The notes beneath the pieces are model-generated. The model made no database searches and was not told where the DNA came from. It saw nothing but the letters and a program-made list of their open reading frames with translations. Positions 33,501 to 47,100 of a stretch of DNA of 64,000 nucleotides are shown one piece after another (positions within the stretch are counted from its first letter, which is position 1; every line of letters starts with the position of its first letter). Where the stretch lies: positions 13,060,091 to 13,124,090 of the forward strand of contig LS997564.1 of NCBI GenBank assembly GCA_000469685.2, written 5' to 3'. This DNA is from Haemonchus contortus (taxonomy: Eukaryota > Nematoda > Chromadorea > Rhabditida > Trichostrongylidae). Made by a program: the position numbers and the translations under genes.

Positions 33501-36500
33501 CTGCAAATACAGATGATGATCTTTCTAGAATCTCTTTCCTTTCTTTCATGTCTAAAATGTACGAGCGGTAATGCCGAACACCATAGATGAGAAAAACGCA
33601 CATAAGGTGGGAATAAGTGTAGACGTCATCAACTTTACTTTTAGCAAAATCTGCTACCGCAACAAACCCCTTGCTCTATCTGTGGATATTGCAGCTTTGC
33701 AGTCAAATAGTGTTGGGTAGGGTGAAATATGCTCTGGTTAAACATATCCAAATTTTGCGCGATTTGGTCTACTAACAAAAAAGTTATGAACGAAAAAGCG
33801 TCAAAGCATTTCACCGAACACTTTTGAGCGCTACTGTATAACAGGAGCTATGTAAACCTGCACTAGTATAACAGGAGTCGCCTCAACATTATGGTCTCTC
33901 CTTTCAGTAAAAAAGCAACAAGTTGATTGGAACTAGAGGGGGCTGAGGTATTACCGTTCGGTTGCTCTTTGAGCCAGTTCAAATTTTTACCGCAAAGAGC
34001 TGCACATTTTTTCGGTCAGAAAATGTAAGCATCCATCTTCTCAGTGTATGAATCAAACAGATACTTCCGGAAGGTACGACTTGGAAGTGGCGAAGCGGAG
34101 GCTCCACTTAAGATGAGATGTGCAACCCTTTGGGCCTAGATCTTTGATGCGCTCATATTTCATTTTTCGCTTTCTGAATGGTTTTCTCACTGCCTTGGAA
34201 TTTCTTATTTGACGTCTGCAAGAAAAACAAGAAAAGAATGCCAAAGTCACGATGCTAGCATTCTTTGAATTTTTGCCTAAGGTTATGGGGAAAGAGGTTA
34301 CACATGCTCATATGAATTTTCAAATTCTGTCAATCAATGTGATATTTCGAAGTGAAGTAATGATCAAAATAGGTTTTAGAGGTAAACGTTGCTGGAAGAG
34401 GTCTAGTGCAAACTATCCAGCGCCGTGTCTTAGCCCATAGCTTGCATTTCTCTCGTTCTTTTTCAAAGCTGGGAAAGGTTGCATAGCATGAAACCACCAC
34501 TCAGAAGCATTTTTCGGGCACGCGTGTTTCCTAAAATAAACAAGGAGGGGGGTTTTTGAAGACCTAAACCAGTTCTCATCACGTCGCTCCATCAGGGCTG
34601 TTGCTTACCAAGAAGACCGCAACCTACTTCAGTGCGAAGCCCTATAGAACATCAGTGAAGTACCAGTCAAATTTAGCCCAACACTAAATGGGGCTGGTAC
34701 AGCTCATGGATTGAATACTGCCCCGGTAACCCTAAGATATCATGTCAACTTTCGACCGCTTACTCATACTCTTGGTTCACCATAGAATGTAGGCACTGGC
34801 GCTGTGAGCTGATATCCACCATTTGAATATTGGGAGTCTACGTATTACTGGTAGTGAGTCTTATGCGTAAAATGCCATAGTAGGTACTGGTGGCTCAATA
34901 GAACTGGGGGCTAACCGATTCATTTTTTTTAGAACCTTTACCAATCTCTGTCTCTCCGACACATAAGGAAGCATTTGGTTGTTGTTCGAACTATTTTTGG
35001 ACCTTGGAGCGTGCCCGTTACCGAAAGATTAATCTGCAGTAGGGGCACGGTCGCTAGCAGGAAAGTTTGACACTACTTTTTGCGATATATTTTAGCCTAG
35101 TTAGGGGATGTGAATACTCATAGAGTGTCAATTACGTCATCGTTTACGTTTTCAATATTGAATGAAGTTTGTGCGGCTTAACCCAGAAAAATCGATAGAC
35201 GTAATCAAGAACTACAATATCGAGTAAAACTTACATATTTTGGCGTTTTGAAATAGAAATTCTGCGTTATCCTCAGACTGAGCTTGTAACAAAGTTATAA
35301 GAGTAAACAGTAGTAGATACAGGTACCAAGACGACATGGAAGCCGCTTAGGAAGCTGACAGCAGGCGAAGGCGGCGGCAGCGCGAAGCAGTTCAGATGAT
35401 GTTCTATTTTTGTTGTAAGATGTTGACATGCTTCGTGTAATGCGCAGAAAACCGGAATGCCTTCTTGATTTGGGCGTATTATCACAACCACCACTGGGGG
35501 CTTGATCGGTTCGATCGGCTGCCCTAACATGTATGTTTGCTGTAATAAGGGCTTATAGCGTATGCATGTGATAGATTCCATCGATCGGAAAAGCCAGTTG
35601 TCTGGGGTTTCTGAAGAAACATGGGTAGGTCTAAAGGAGGCTGGGTAATCTTGCCGGATAGGAAAACGGATTAGTGGCGACCAGTTGATAGACAAACCTT
35701 AAAAGACGCAGTTTTTATACTTTTGATTATCTTGAGCCGAGAAAATGGAAAGGAGTTGTTGCGGGTGACCTTTAAACCCAAAATGAGCAACTTTTGTTTT
35801 CTCTAGTAATAGTTCCAGAGAACTGTTGTTACCTTTGTTACTATTAGAAAAGATGAGAACTAGTGTTTGAAACCTCGAATGATATAGTAAACTCAATGTC
35901 ATTATTACTTTTCCCCAACACCATTGCTTCCATTGGAAGGACGCATTCAAGGTGTGCTGGAATGAAATACTCAAGAAGGACATGGGTAGTAGTATTCTGA
36001 AACAAAAATTGAAGGGTTGGCTGTGTACGTTCTTTGTACAGTCGAACCAGGTTCAACATTCATCACCTGTATCACCTGTATCACCTGTCGTCCCGTTGAT
36101 CGTCGATTTCCTCGAGCGGGCGCCAGTAACGTCTCCATTCGTCCCTGTTACGAGCCGGAGTGGTCCAATGAATCGCTCCAGGGACACGAGGATCAACATT
36201 CCTTTCGTTCAGAGCTTTCGTGAAGAAGTCTGACCATCTCGTTGGCGGCCTTCCTGCGTCTATCAACATTCATATATGGGGAAATGACACATATTTCATG
36301 TTTTCATTCGACACCTTCTATTTCATCTTGATGACCTTGTATTTGCGTTACAATCTCGTTTTTTTCGTTTCCCTACAACTTGCAAGTGCATAAGTTCATG
36401 TTTATGTGGATAAATAAGTCGATAGACGCAGTAGTTAGGTGTTCGTCACCATTCTTTCTGTCAGTATGACTCACTCACCGCTTTACCGGTCTATGACTCA

Positions 36501-39500
36501 AAATTGATTCTCTGAGAGAAATCTTTAGCTTTCTTAAAATATTCGTGTGGTGCTAGGCGGATTGATTCGTAAAGATGGAAGAGTTTTACCAGTTAAGGGG
36601 TATGGTGCTGTTTCACCAGTCGAAGTTGATTCCTTCCATAGGACCACTTATTAAAAGGCGTATAATAAAAGTGAGAAGGACTTCCCCAATGTCATTAGAT
36701 AGCTGTTGTCAGTAGGATTTATGCTCATGCTCTGTTCCTCTGTTTATGTTCTGTATTTCAAATAGGTCTCATTTATCTGTAACCATTTGAATTTTCATCA
36801 TATCAAAGGTTTTCCCTCGGAGGTTTCAAAAGTTTCTTAAGACGTGGGCAGAAGAAGGTCCAAAATATTCATCACAGACCTTTTACGGAGCCTTATCTAT
36901 TCGCTCTATATGCATGATTTTTCATTAGTTAAGGCTTAACTGCTGATCATCGTCACAAGTCCAAGCTATTAAACTTGATTGATGTAATTCTAGAAGAGAC
37001 TGTAAACCGGCGTTTTTGGTGGCAATAGTAATAAATCATCATCAGTCGATGGATTATCAATCTTTTCCTATGTTTTCCCGTGTTTGGAAGCCCCGTAACC
37101 GACGTGTAGGTTGAATTGGAAATGCTACAAACTTACAAGGTTGACGATTTGTAGACAAAGCTTCAGTCTCGGACGGGACTTGTATCCGTACTTGTGCTTT
37201 CCGAGCACAAACTTATCTCGCTGAAACCATCATTTTTTGAGCCTATCTTTTCGCTCTGAATCTTCCTTCATATAATAATTGCACGGATGATAAAAAGCCC
37301 TTTTTTCTCTTTTTTTCTCATCTTAACGGACCACCATCTTCGCGACTTGCTTGACATTCATCGAAAATAGCACGCAGCATGTTTTGGAAACGTTGCCTGC
37401 GATCTAGCTACTGATTTCAGATCCGATTCAAAAGATGGAGCAAAGGTCATTTTTAGATAGCCGACTTCTGTAAATTCACTGAGGAAGTTCTGAGCGCTGT
37501 GAAGGATGATTCGGAGCTAATCGAAGTGATCAATGCTCTCGATACTGCTGAGAGTTTCGATTCGCTAACTGGTAGCAATTTGATTGATCATCTAGTTGGC
37601 CGTCTTAGTCATGAAGGAGTGGCGAAGTGGATACAGGTTTGTAACTTGCAGAATTTGTTTGGCAGTAAGCAGGATTTCATGCTTCAGACAGCCAATAAGC
37701 CATGGTGTTTTCGACATATATGTGCTGCTTTCCCGCATTGGAGTAGCGAAGCAAAGGTGGAAGCCTTGACAAACTTACTGCAACGACCAAGAGCTCAAGA
37801 AGTTCAGTATACTGTTGGGAATTGCATTGACTCAATGTTCAAGATGAAGGTGAGAGATGCCTTGTTTGCTGTTAACCATTTGCTCTATACTGCTTCAGAA
37901 TTACCAGGTTAAACTTTGTTATAAAGATATTTTGATATGAAAATCTTTGACTTTAATCAATCTCGTGTTTGGAGTGCGCCTCTTATTCAAATACTACTTA
38001 CAACTAGAATCGTAGTGACGTTTTGGATACGAATGCGGTCTACACAGCCACTGGTAATTAATTTCGCTCGACCCAGGTACGCGCTGGAGAATTGGTGAAT
38101 GTATCGATGGTCGAAGGAGATGAAGATGCTTTAAGGCAAACGGCTATTGCGATATTCGGGAAGGACGTCCTGAAAAGTGGATTGAAGAAAATGAAAAGTC
38201 GTGAATACGCGAAAAGGTTTGCAGTTTTCCTCTGTGCCTCTGAAAAATGTCCTATCAGTGACCGCCTTTTCGAAGTTTTGATTTCTTTTCCAGTGAGTTT
38301 TAGAGAGTTTTACGTACCCTGGCTTGGTCGAGTGTAACAGTTTTCCATATAAGTACGATGGACCTCTCCTATTCCACGTTCCTCCATCCACACACTGTGT
38401 CGGTTTTGCAGCTCAAATCATGCCGAAAAATCTTGGGATCCTCACTAATTAAACGGTCGCTTCTTTAGAAAGTGATAAACTTGTAAATAGGCCATACAAA
38501 CTGCTAGTCATTTCTCAATTTGCAACATGCTAAGCATTTGAGCGGTCCGTATGGCTGCCACTAGATCTTGTAGCGATTTCAAGACTGTGCTTAAATTCAC
38601 TACAAAAACGCGAGCCTACTTACTGATTTTCGCTTTTTATTCATTTGCAACTATGCCCCGAAGCACCTTTATTCTTACTTCTAGCCATCTAAGTCAGTCG
38701 AGCCACTGAAACACCTCTTCGTGCCCCACTTGAGCATTTCCATGTATTAAGTTCGATCAGCTGATGATTAGAAAAGAAATCAGGCGATTTTCAGTGCTCT
38801 ACAGGTTTTTTGGATTTGTTTGAAACTGTGGTCAAAAATGGCATCATCAGATGAAATGTCTGAAGGATACGCGAGCAACGCCGAGGAGCTGATCATGATA
38901 GCTCAAGGAGACGAAGACAGCCTCAAGGTGATTATTACCCTTACTCAGCTCCATAGACAATTACCGAACACTGCACCACGTTGTTGATGAACTGAATGGG
39001 ACTGGTTGTAGCAGTACTGAATTAAAAATTTCATATCATCATGATTATGGCCTCCGCAGTAGGCTCGTATCGAGGATACACTCTAATCACTTTTTATGGT
39101 TCATCAAGTCTGTAGTGGCTTTAGCTTTCTTTTTTTGGCGATCTTTTTTGAGCTGGGCAACTACAGAAATTGATAGGAAACTGGGAGAGAGACTAGACAA
39201 TTCGGCCGCTCGGCCTTCCAGGTTTTCCATTCGTTGTTATAGAGCGCGTATGCCACCACATATGTACCTTCAGCAAACTGAGAACTGCTATAACTGCTTT
39301 TATTTATCCATTGTTATGTAATCCTTACGAGAACTAGTCTCCTCACCGACTATGTTTCCCGTAATGTCTCTGCTTACGTGGGTACTCAATTTCCTTTACC
39401 GCATTTGCGAATTCTGCGATGTAATCGCCGATCCAACTTCATCTAAGAGGATCTCGAAGACATGACCCGGAAAGATCGTCTCGTCTGATATGCGTGAAGC

Positions 39501-42500
39501 TGTAGATACGTGATCAATTTCGAAAATGTTATTCTGAATTTAGCCTACGTACATATTTTAGGTTTTGCTTGACCTATTGCTGGGCATACTCAGTCAACCG
39601 ATGAAGTATCATCGCACGGTGGTTTACTATGTATTCGTTCAGTTATTGCCTCATTTTAAGAAGCAACATGTTTCCCATATAATAGAGGTACGTACATTCC
39701 ATGATTGGTCCGATTTTCAGAATGAAAAGTTCGCTTATATGTTTCAAAAATGGTTTTTCAGACAATGATGATGAACGATGACGAGTTGGCGGATGATGAA
39801 GGTAGCGAAGGTGATTCGTCAAATGATGAAGATGGAGGTAGCTCATCATTAACTCATACTCTCGTTTATGCTACATCCGGCCGGATTTACAGCCAAATCC
39901 CCACTATTTCGCTTGAAAACTGCTCCTAAGTGGTTTGTTGCTTCCGGACCTTTTTTTCTCCGAAGGTTGTGAGGTGTCATAAATGTTCGAAATAAGTGAG
40001 ATTAGGTGGAATATGGCAAGACTTCGTGAGGATCGGAATCGAAAGGGGGGGCCGGCCTAGTGGGAGGAACTATGGAAAAAGAACATTATGAACACGAGTT
40101 TATGACCTCTCTTATTGCCCTGTCAAATTTTTTCTTCTATTTCTAAACTCCTTACTTAGCATGAAAGTTGTACTCTACATTTTGACGTCTTCTCGAGTGG
40201 CTGTGGCCTTTTGGAAAGGAATGAACAAGTTTCAAAACAATTCAAATTAATTTTTCGGATTTCGAGGTCTCTCCTGAGGTCTCCTGAGTTCCAGTTTTGA
40301 GAATTTTCCCGACATTTACTCGGTTTCTTTGAATCTTAACTGCCTTCTCGGAATTGAGATGTTCAGAGATGGAAGACAATGACGATGCTCCTGTAGAATC
40401 GGAACCTGATAGCGATGAAGAGGTGGGTTGAAGCATTTGAGGCTATATTCTAAAACAAAATTATTTTATTCAAGGAGGTCGAGCCTGAGACGCTGAGTCG
40501 TCTAGAAAGCGCTTTGGGAAAGGCGGCTGTTAAGAGAAAGGGCGATGCGATTGATGAGGAAGAGGTTAGTCAAATATGGAGTGATACAGTGTTAGTTAAC
40601 ATCGAGTAACTTTGTGCTGCAATCTGGAAACAACAACAAAATTAGTTTTTTAAGGGATTTTTTGATCAGATTTCGAGCTATACAACTATAGGTCTCTTCC
40701 TTTTTTATTTTAAATTTCGACTTTCATTTCCTTAATTCGATTAGCTTCCTGTTTTTGATCAGAGACACTTCACGAAGTTTCTCGGAAAGTGATCATACCG
40801 GCGTAACGGGTTTGTGTGTTTGCTGGATTTACAGTTCGCCTAAGCCGGCTTAGTGATTGGGTGGACTTGTTAAAATCACAATTAGGAGGGACGGGGCTCT
40901 GCAAGCCCAGCAGAGCGCTGGGTTGAAAACATAGCGTTGTATAGGATTTTGAATGTTACGGACTGGTATAAGTGGTGGATCGCGTCGTTACAATTATGGA
41001 TGATCGGTGATAGTATGTGATGAATTCCTGTGATTTTTAGTCAGATGCTTCCGACGTTGATGACTCGGAAATGTTTGCAATGGACGATCGGCTTGCAGCT
41101 GCATTCAAAGCAATGGTCCCAGCGAAAAAGAAAAAGTAAAATTCTTTGTTTTATTTGGTTGTTTGCAGATGAGCCCTGCAAGTTTTATAATTTTTGTCAC
41201 GTTCTAGTAAAGCAGCTTCTCAAGCGGCAGCAGCGTTTCGGTTGAAACTTGCTGACCTTCTCCTTTTCACCATATCTTCTCAAGACACCCCAGCAAGTAT
41301 TAAAATAGTAAGTTCAGGTCTTGTTCAGAGTTCTTCTGACTGTCACAGTCGATCTCTTAAACTGAGTGTCTTTGCAAATTAAGCATATGGTCATTCCGTT
41401 GCTGAAACTGGCAAAGCTACAATTGAAAGAAGACATGGAGGGTACGCACTCAAAGAAGACCATCAGTCTTCTGAACATACTGTCGCGGTTGAAAAAGGTG
41501 ATTTTTACGGTCCATTTCCATTCGGAGTAAAATGAAAAGGTACAATCTCATTGTGTTCGCAGCCCCCATTCAACTTACATTCAGAAACACAATGACATCT
41601 TTTTTTGGACTTTTTGGTTCTGAATAATCAATTAAGATTGCAAAAGTTGTGCAGGCCAGCGCTTCTGTATCTCACCTTAGTATAGTACCAATTGACAATC
41701 TAGTGGTACTATACTAAGGTGAGAAACAACCGGCTGGAAAACTTGATGGACCCGGGCGAGTATCGGTACGGGATTCGGTCCTGGAACCATACATGCTGAT
41801 AGCGCATACTGGCCACCACACCATGTCCTCCTCGTTGTTGAGGTAGTGCGGCCGAACCGGAATTTTGGATTCCGGCTGTTCGAGACAATAAAGGAGGTGG
41901 GGAGGAAGAGTCAGCATTATTTCTGGCTACTTGAATCAAATGCTGTGTCGAATAGTATGTCGAAGCGGTGTCGAATTAGGCTCCATCTCATTTGAACTTT
42001 CGTCGAGTAGAAAATGAGGCTTTGTAACAGTTCAGGTTTCCTATTAACGTAGAATAAGATATAGTAATCTCAATTCTGTTCAGATCGAGGTCACCGATAA
42101 ACAAGTGATTAGTTTACTGGATAAACTGATAGTAGAAGGATCTGGCATCTCCAATCCGACTCTCATATCCACCGTTGCTGCCTTGTGCTCTTTTATTGTA
42201 AGTGTTATACAGATCCTTCGATATTCTTAAATGTCATGCTTGGAAGAAGCACGACACAAATGGCAACAGCAAAATTTATCCAGTAAGAGTGGCATTTGTC
42301 GTTAAGTAGAACAGCTGTTTTCCAGTTGCACCTTACTGTCTTGAAATTCGATTACAAAACTTGACGACGTTTCTGAAAAAGGATTGCGCGTCATTCGACA
42401 CTACACTTTTTCCACCCACTTGGCCAATGGGGCTTCTTGATGATGGAACTATAATTTTAAAGATATCATAGCGAGACTTTTTTTTCATAGCCTGATTTTT

Positions 42501-44119
42501 TTACTTGGAAATTCGGCAATCAGCGAAGCGACTTTGAAGTAGGCCCCAAAAATGTTACGCGTAACCATTAGGTTATAGCAGTTTTGGTAGAAAAATTTAT
42601 GTTCACTGAAGCTCAGCCCTGTTGCAGTTCTCACTTGGCATCTCATCAGATGGCACATGTTCGGAAGCGGTGCTCTCAGCATTCGTTGGTCTATTTGAGC
42701 GGTTCATGACCCAAGAAGATGGATTGATCGGATGCGAACTGGCCATCGCTGCTGTCATAAAACATCCGGTATCTTTTAGTTTGATTGAAGTTTTCTCTCC
42801 TTCAGTTTTTACATCTTATTTGTTAAGGAGCCATTTGTTCCGAGGGCTTCCGTATTTTTGAAGGCAGGATTCAATGAGGAATACCGTGTTTTCCGAAGGG
42901 TTCGTTACCTGTCGTTCAGGTTCTCTTAATAGGGACGCTTCTGTTATTTTCTCTGTACATATTCAGACTGAAGCTGTACTTTGTCTTGCTGGAATGATGA
43001 ACAAAGCAGTAATTCTCAAAGCCCCAGTGGAGAAATCCGTTGTCAAAGGTCTTGCAAAGGCGTCTTCTGAGTATCTTCAGAGCTCGATGTCTGAACCAAA
43101 CACGGTTTGCTTAATTTTCTCTTCGTGACTTTGTTAATGGATCTATAATCTCATTGTAAACAAGAGAAGCTCAAGCGTTATCGAACCGTCATCGATCGAA
43201 TTTCAGATCAAACCCCGTTTTTTCGCAAGCGTCCTAAAGCTCTTGTTATCTGCGGCTAATAGTGTTGGAGATGAACTTAAGGTGAGTCTTTTACTCATTG
43301 TTACTCTAGCTGTGGCTGTAGAGCTTGATTACTTTCAGCCTACACTGCAAAAATATCTGAAACTAGATGAGATGTTGGAAAACGAACAAGTTTGGAATGA
43401 AGTGAGCAAGAAAGTTAATGCGGCTTGTCAGCAGGTGAGTTCGGAGGGGTGAGTGCAAAAATAGAAAGGCTAACTTCTAGGTATTAGTAAGTAAATCAAA
43501 CGTGTCCTGTCACCTAATGCCCCTCATCTCCAAACGGGTTGTGGGAAGGTTCGAATGTACAGTTAATCTAGGTAGTTGCTTCAATTTATGATGTATTGAG
43601 AATGAGAGACCGCAAGTTGGAAGAGAAAGGAGGGACAGCTGCTCTTGAAATTTGTTCTTCACATACCTAGGCTCAGCCTGTGGTCGGCTTGGCCCATGAC
43701 TGATTAGTTGGAAATGCATTGCTCACTTTTGGTGATTTTTTTGGGACGTCTCGATGGCATCATGAATAAAATTAGTAAATAGCAGGATTCTATGACAATT
43801 CGTTCATAGACGTCTCAAGAGATTGAACTCGCTTTGAGGAACCGATAGTTTCGCTATTCACATGCGATCCCTTAGTTAGGGCTAGAAGGTTCAAGAAGGC
43901 GTTTGACATTGAAGTCTGTTTTTCTGTTTGGGACAGGTGTATCATGGCCCTTGTTCTTCTGGGTAGACCCCTAATAAACGACGTATCTCCTAGAGGATAA
44001 ATAAGAGCAATCGGTGGTGGTTCCACCTTTTCTTCCATCGAAGAGTACGCCAGTCATTTCAGGTGTGCGGCAAGTCTGCAACCCGTGTGCTCGACACTAT
44101 TCAGAAGGCCATGGCGTGA
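27529..44119 (+). CDS. MYBBP1A: MYBBP1A/Pol5-like nucleolar protein
   Basis: Twenty-five exons give 964 residues in frame: 27529-27627, 27674-27768, 28088-28190, 28249-28323, 28593-28715, 28827-28918, 29194-29270, 29569-29840, 37457-37636, 37688-37849, 38077-38292, 38805-38927, 39562-39687, 39762-39837, 40367-40422, 40475-40564, 41041-41135, 41208-41307, 41384-41497, 42084-42197, 42628-42768, 42967-43104, 43207-43281, 43339-43434 and 44063-44119. The start ([48 protein letters not shown]) and the LFKL-rich HEAT-like body match the DNA polymerase phi/MYBBP1A family. Around 39762-41135 lies a long acidic stretch followed by KKKK, as in MYBBP1A, then further helical repeats. The family acts in the nucleolus in rRNA synthesis and binds transcription regulators; the polymerase name is historical. 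Exon 7 and the splice sites around 28919-29193 are the least certain. The intron 29841-37456 is 7.6 kb and holds nested minus-strand exons and repeats. Confidence 0.85.
30743..30876. repeat. Minisatellite of GGTGCAGGTAACAG-type units
   Basis: Six or so units of about 20-22 bp, each a variant of CCGGTGCAGGTA(A/C)CA(G/A)CACC, run head to tail in the large MYBBP1A intron. The array is GC-rich in AT-rich surroundings and reads open in several frames on both strands, which explains the overlapping ORFs here; none is a gene. Confidence 0.9.
31362..31983 (-). CDS. Nested Cys-containing protein gene, 3' exons (partial)
   Basis: Three minus-strand exons join in frame inside the large MYBBP1A intron: 31983-31830 (after TTTCCAG, ending at A|GTAAGT), 31666-31535 and 31426-31362 (stop TAG), 116 residues. 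The middle exon has a regular cysteine pattern ([14 protein letters not shown] then QQCKK) and the last exon ends [19 protein letters not shown]. No family was recognised; the cysteine spacing suggests a small secreted or extracellular protein. The hydrophobic sequence just upstream ([15 protein letters not shown], in frame) resembles a signal peptide but has no ATG before an in-frame stop, so the true 5' exon is not found. It may be the 3' end of the gene annotated at 32166-35337. The acceptor of the middle exon (TATAAAG) is weak. Confidence 0.45.
32166..35337 (-). CDS. Nested secreted-protein gene in a MYBBP1A intron (partial model)
   Basis: On the minus strand, ATG at 35337 opens an exon (35337-35235) coding a clear signal peptide ([19 protein letters not shown], cut probably after QA) and ending at a good GTAAGT donor. 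Downstream, exon 32970-32882 codes [14 protein letters not shown]...[10 protein letters not shown] and also ends at GTAAGC, and 32414-32166 codes a Cys-rich end with [27 protein letters not shown] and a TAG stop. A possible further exon is 34217-34070 (very basic). Phases of the four pieces do not all match, so at least one exon is missing or misplaced. No known family was recognised. The coding strand is opposite to the host gene. The signal peptide exon and the CPEC exon are the best supported parts. Confidence 0.4.
33312..33836. mobile_element. MITE with CAGTAGCGCTCAAAAGT ends, copy 1
   Basis: A 525-bp element is bounded by inverted CAGTAGCGCTCAAAAGT and flanked by TA. A second copy lies at 55311-55790 and shares long internal words (CAGTCGTAACTTCTTTCCTA, GGTCATGTTCCAGATAT-like). 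TA flanks suggest mobilisation by a Tc1/mariner transposase. No coding part was recognised. It sits in the large MYBBP1A intron, between nested minus-strand exons. Confidence 0.88.
36050..36269 (-). mobile_element. RTE-type retrotransposon 3' tail
   Basis: On the minus strand the sequence codes the very end of an RTE-like ORF ([11 protein letters not shown], ...[15 protein letters not shown]) followed by a stop and then TGATACAGG repeats, the short tandem tail typical of RTE elements in nematodes. Only about 200 bp is kept, as expected for 5'-truncated insertion by target-primed reverse transcription. It lies in the MYBBP1A intron. Confidence 0.8.
41671..41723. repeat. Perfect 20-bp hairpin in a MYBBP1A intron
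   Basis: Two perfectly complementary 20-base arms (41671-41690 and 41704-41723, beginning CTCACCTTAG) enclose a 13-base loop. The sequence just right of it to about 41930 is more GC-rich than the rest of the intron, so the hairpin may mark one end of an inserted element. Confidence 0.85.
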
Positions 44120-47100
44120 TTGTTTGTTATTGTTGATTTTGTAGTTACTGTTACTCGATAATTTGTTTCACTGCAGTTTTTCGCCGCAGTACGCGATGCG
44201 AAGCTCAAATCACAAGGGTGCTGAGTTATGGGCAGAATTTCTTCCTCAGACCATACGCAAGCTCGTTCTGTGCTTATGAACACTGTGCCCTTTATCCACT
44301 ACACTCCCCAGAGCCCGCTTGCCCTCAGCTTTGCCTAAGTTCTTTTCAAATCAATAACTCAGCATCGTTGTAGTTACTGTTACTGTTTTCATTTCGTTGT
44401 GATGTTGTTGAGCTCATTGTTATTGTTTTCAGTGATACTGAAGTCTAAAATGAATATGACAGTTGTTCAGTAGTTGTGGTTGGTGATCAAAACAGCTCGC
44501 AAATATCAGTACATGGATTAGGGCTACTCTTAGTAGCATTGGCCTTCTGAGTTTTTGGATTAAGTGAACTTGTCAGGGCGCATGTGAAGAATCAAGAGTT
44601 TTCGCTCTGATCCAAAATTCTTTGCTTCAGGAACTAAAATCCTCTGAACATAACTCTGGTACCACTTTATAGAGACGAGGAGAGAGCCCCCGTAACAGGA
44701 CGAGCAGATAAGGGCCGGAAGGTCGCCCATTAGAGAGTGAAGTTGTTGATGGAGCCTAATTCTGTATTTGTATTTGTATTATTGTATTTGCTCGAAGGGG
44801 GGGGGAGGGGGATAGCGACAAATACAAATTGTTTCGAGTACAGGTAATGAATGAAAAATGTCGATGTGGCGAAAAGAGGATCCTATATCCGTTATGGGAT
44901 CTGAAGGTAGCCGATTCATTTATGAAAGATTGATTTGTCAGAAACTTTTTCGACTATGAATTACAGAGCCATTCAATCCTCAGAGCCATTTCATGGAATA
45001 ACAATGAACAGATACATTTATTGATAGACGCTATTAAGGCAGTCTTGTGAAAGGATTGGGGTGGTGGATACGGTAACGATAGACGCGGTGCTGTAGTTGA
45101 AGACGCTACAATCCTTTGTTCTTTTTACCGTCAACCATCTCGGTCTGCCCACCCGGAAATCGTTCGTCGCTACGCTACGGTTGCCCCGCATCGACGTCTG
45201 GCCCTGTAATCAGGTAAATCGCATTTGCTATGACATTCGTCGGCTTCATGATTCAACCATTGGCGTCATTCATTTTTCTCACAAGGTTTCAGATTTTTTA
45301 CAGATTTTTTATATTATAATTATGCGTCCATTGCACAGAAGCGGAGTTGGACTCGCGTGAAGAATTCGTGCCCTCACCTAGCAACCTACTTTGGCCGTGA
45401 GAGTAAGCCAGAGAAAAATATAGCAGGTACAACACTTATGTTCGACTTGGGGCCGTTGGCAAGGAATTCACTTAGCGCTCTTCATAACCCTCTATACAAA
45501 CCTAGATGAAAGCGCTGTATACCAAACAAACTACTAAAGCAGTCGAAAACCGATATTTCATCCGAATTTTAAATGTAATATTAATAGTAAACAATAATTC
45601 AGAGTACAAAAAGAGTTTGACATGAAAAAAAAGAAATTCAGAGGGAAAAAAATACGGATTTCGGCGGTGCCGTAACGAAAGAGCTGGCACAGAAAGGAGT
45701 ACAACTACGGAAAAAAGTTTACTGTCGGCTCCTCGAACCCATGTGGTACTGGTCAATCGACAACTATCAATATCAATTTACAGGAACTTTCCAAGGCTGC
45801 TCAGGGACAAAGTTTTCGTCTCTTAAAGGCAAGGTTCACGATAAAAAAAGGTCACTTAGTTCTTCCTTCAGGAATACGCAGCGCCCCCCATGGGTAATAG
45901 AAGGTACCCTCTCGCTCCCACAATCTCGGCGCTTAGGGCATAGTGGAAGCCCCGTTGCTGCCGTAGTTCGCTTTCCCGCCCCTCGATCGGTGTCACGTTA
46001 GAGAGTGTCGAGACAATACAGATTGCTGTTATTCGTTCTGGGACCCACGCACAATCAGATAATCGCCGAGTGATGAGGCGATGTTTTTTCCCATTCTTTT
46101 TTACTCTGTTTTTCTTTTTGCTGCCGCCATCCCTTATTTAATTTCCTACTCCTAAAGGCTGAAAAAAGTGAGCTACTTTTGCTGTTACTAGGGTTTTTTT
46201 GTTCACTTATGCTTATAAGTGAATAAATTTTCGCTTGCCATTGTCTTTTATTCGCACCAGGACCCACACGCGCGCAGCGAAACACACTATTTAGCTCGTC
46301 CGGACGCCCGACTCCTCTTCATTTTTCTGGTTTCATTCTCGTCCAGCCCCCTTTTTAACGGTTTTTCGAAGCCTTTTTTCACTTTGGAAAAACCGATGCA
46401 CGCAGTTTCGTCTTCACCTTAGTCGCACTAGTTTCGATTTTGTCTTCCATTTTTCATCATAATCTGGATTACCCAAAATTACCGTGAACTGTGCCTTTAA
46501 GGGGGTACAACAAAAGTCGCTGAAATAGTCACGATTGGCATTGATTGATCGATACCGTTATACATATGTACCGTATGGTGACCGTAATCTGCCCGCGCTG
46601 TCCCAATGCTAATGCTCCTTCGAAAGGGGGAAGGATCACCATGAAGTGGATGGCTTTACAAGGATATTGGGAGCAATATGGGACACATTTACCCCATGTA
46701 TTTAAAATGATCATTCAAATAGAGAGACGAGAACACAGACACGTTGCGCAAAGGCAAACATCAACTTACCTCTAAACGGTGGTGACAGTTAAAGACACGC
46801 TCCCAATAGCCACCTTATTTCCGGTAAGAAATCCAGCGACCGACCACTTGATCAACATACCAAGAACAAATTCATGCCACGTTAATACAAAATTCGTTAC
46901 CTAAACCAAATATACGATTTATATTGATTGAGGAATTGATGATTCTTTTTCAGCATCCTTCTTCAAAAAGATTGTTGCAATTATAAAAAGTAGTTTACAA
47001 GAAAGCGGAGGTTATGTAAAGGCAAGTGGAGCGCTATCACACAATATCGCCACGGCTTAGATCCTCGGATCGTTATCCGCATAAGAAAACCAAGCCTTCC

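Noticed and set aside
35273..35695. 140-codon minus-strand ORF
   Set aside because: It overlaps the signal peptide exon in another frame, has no splice partners and no recognised motif. The exon 35337-35235 explains the coding signal better.
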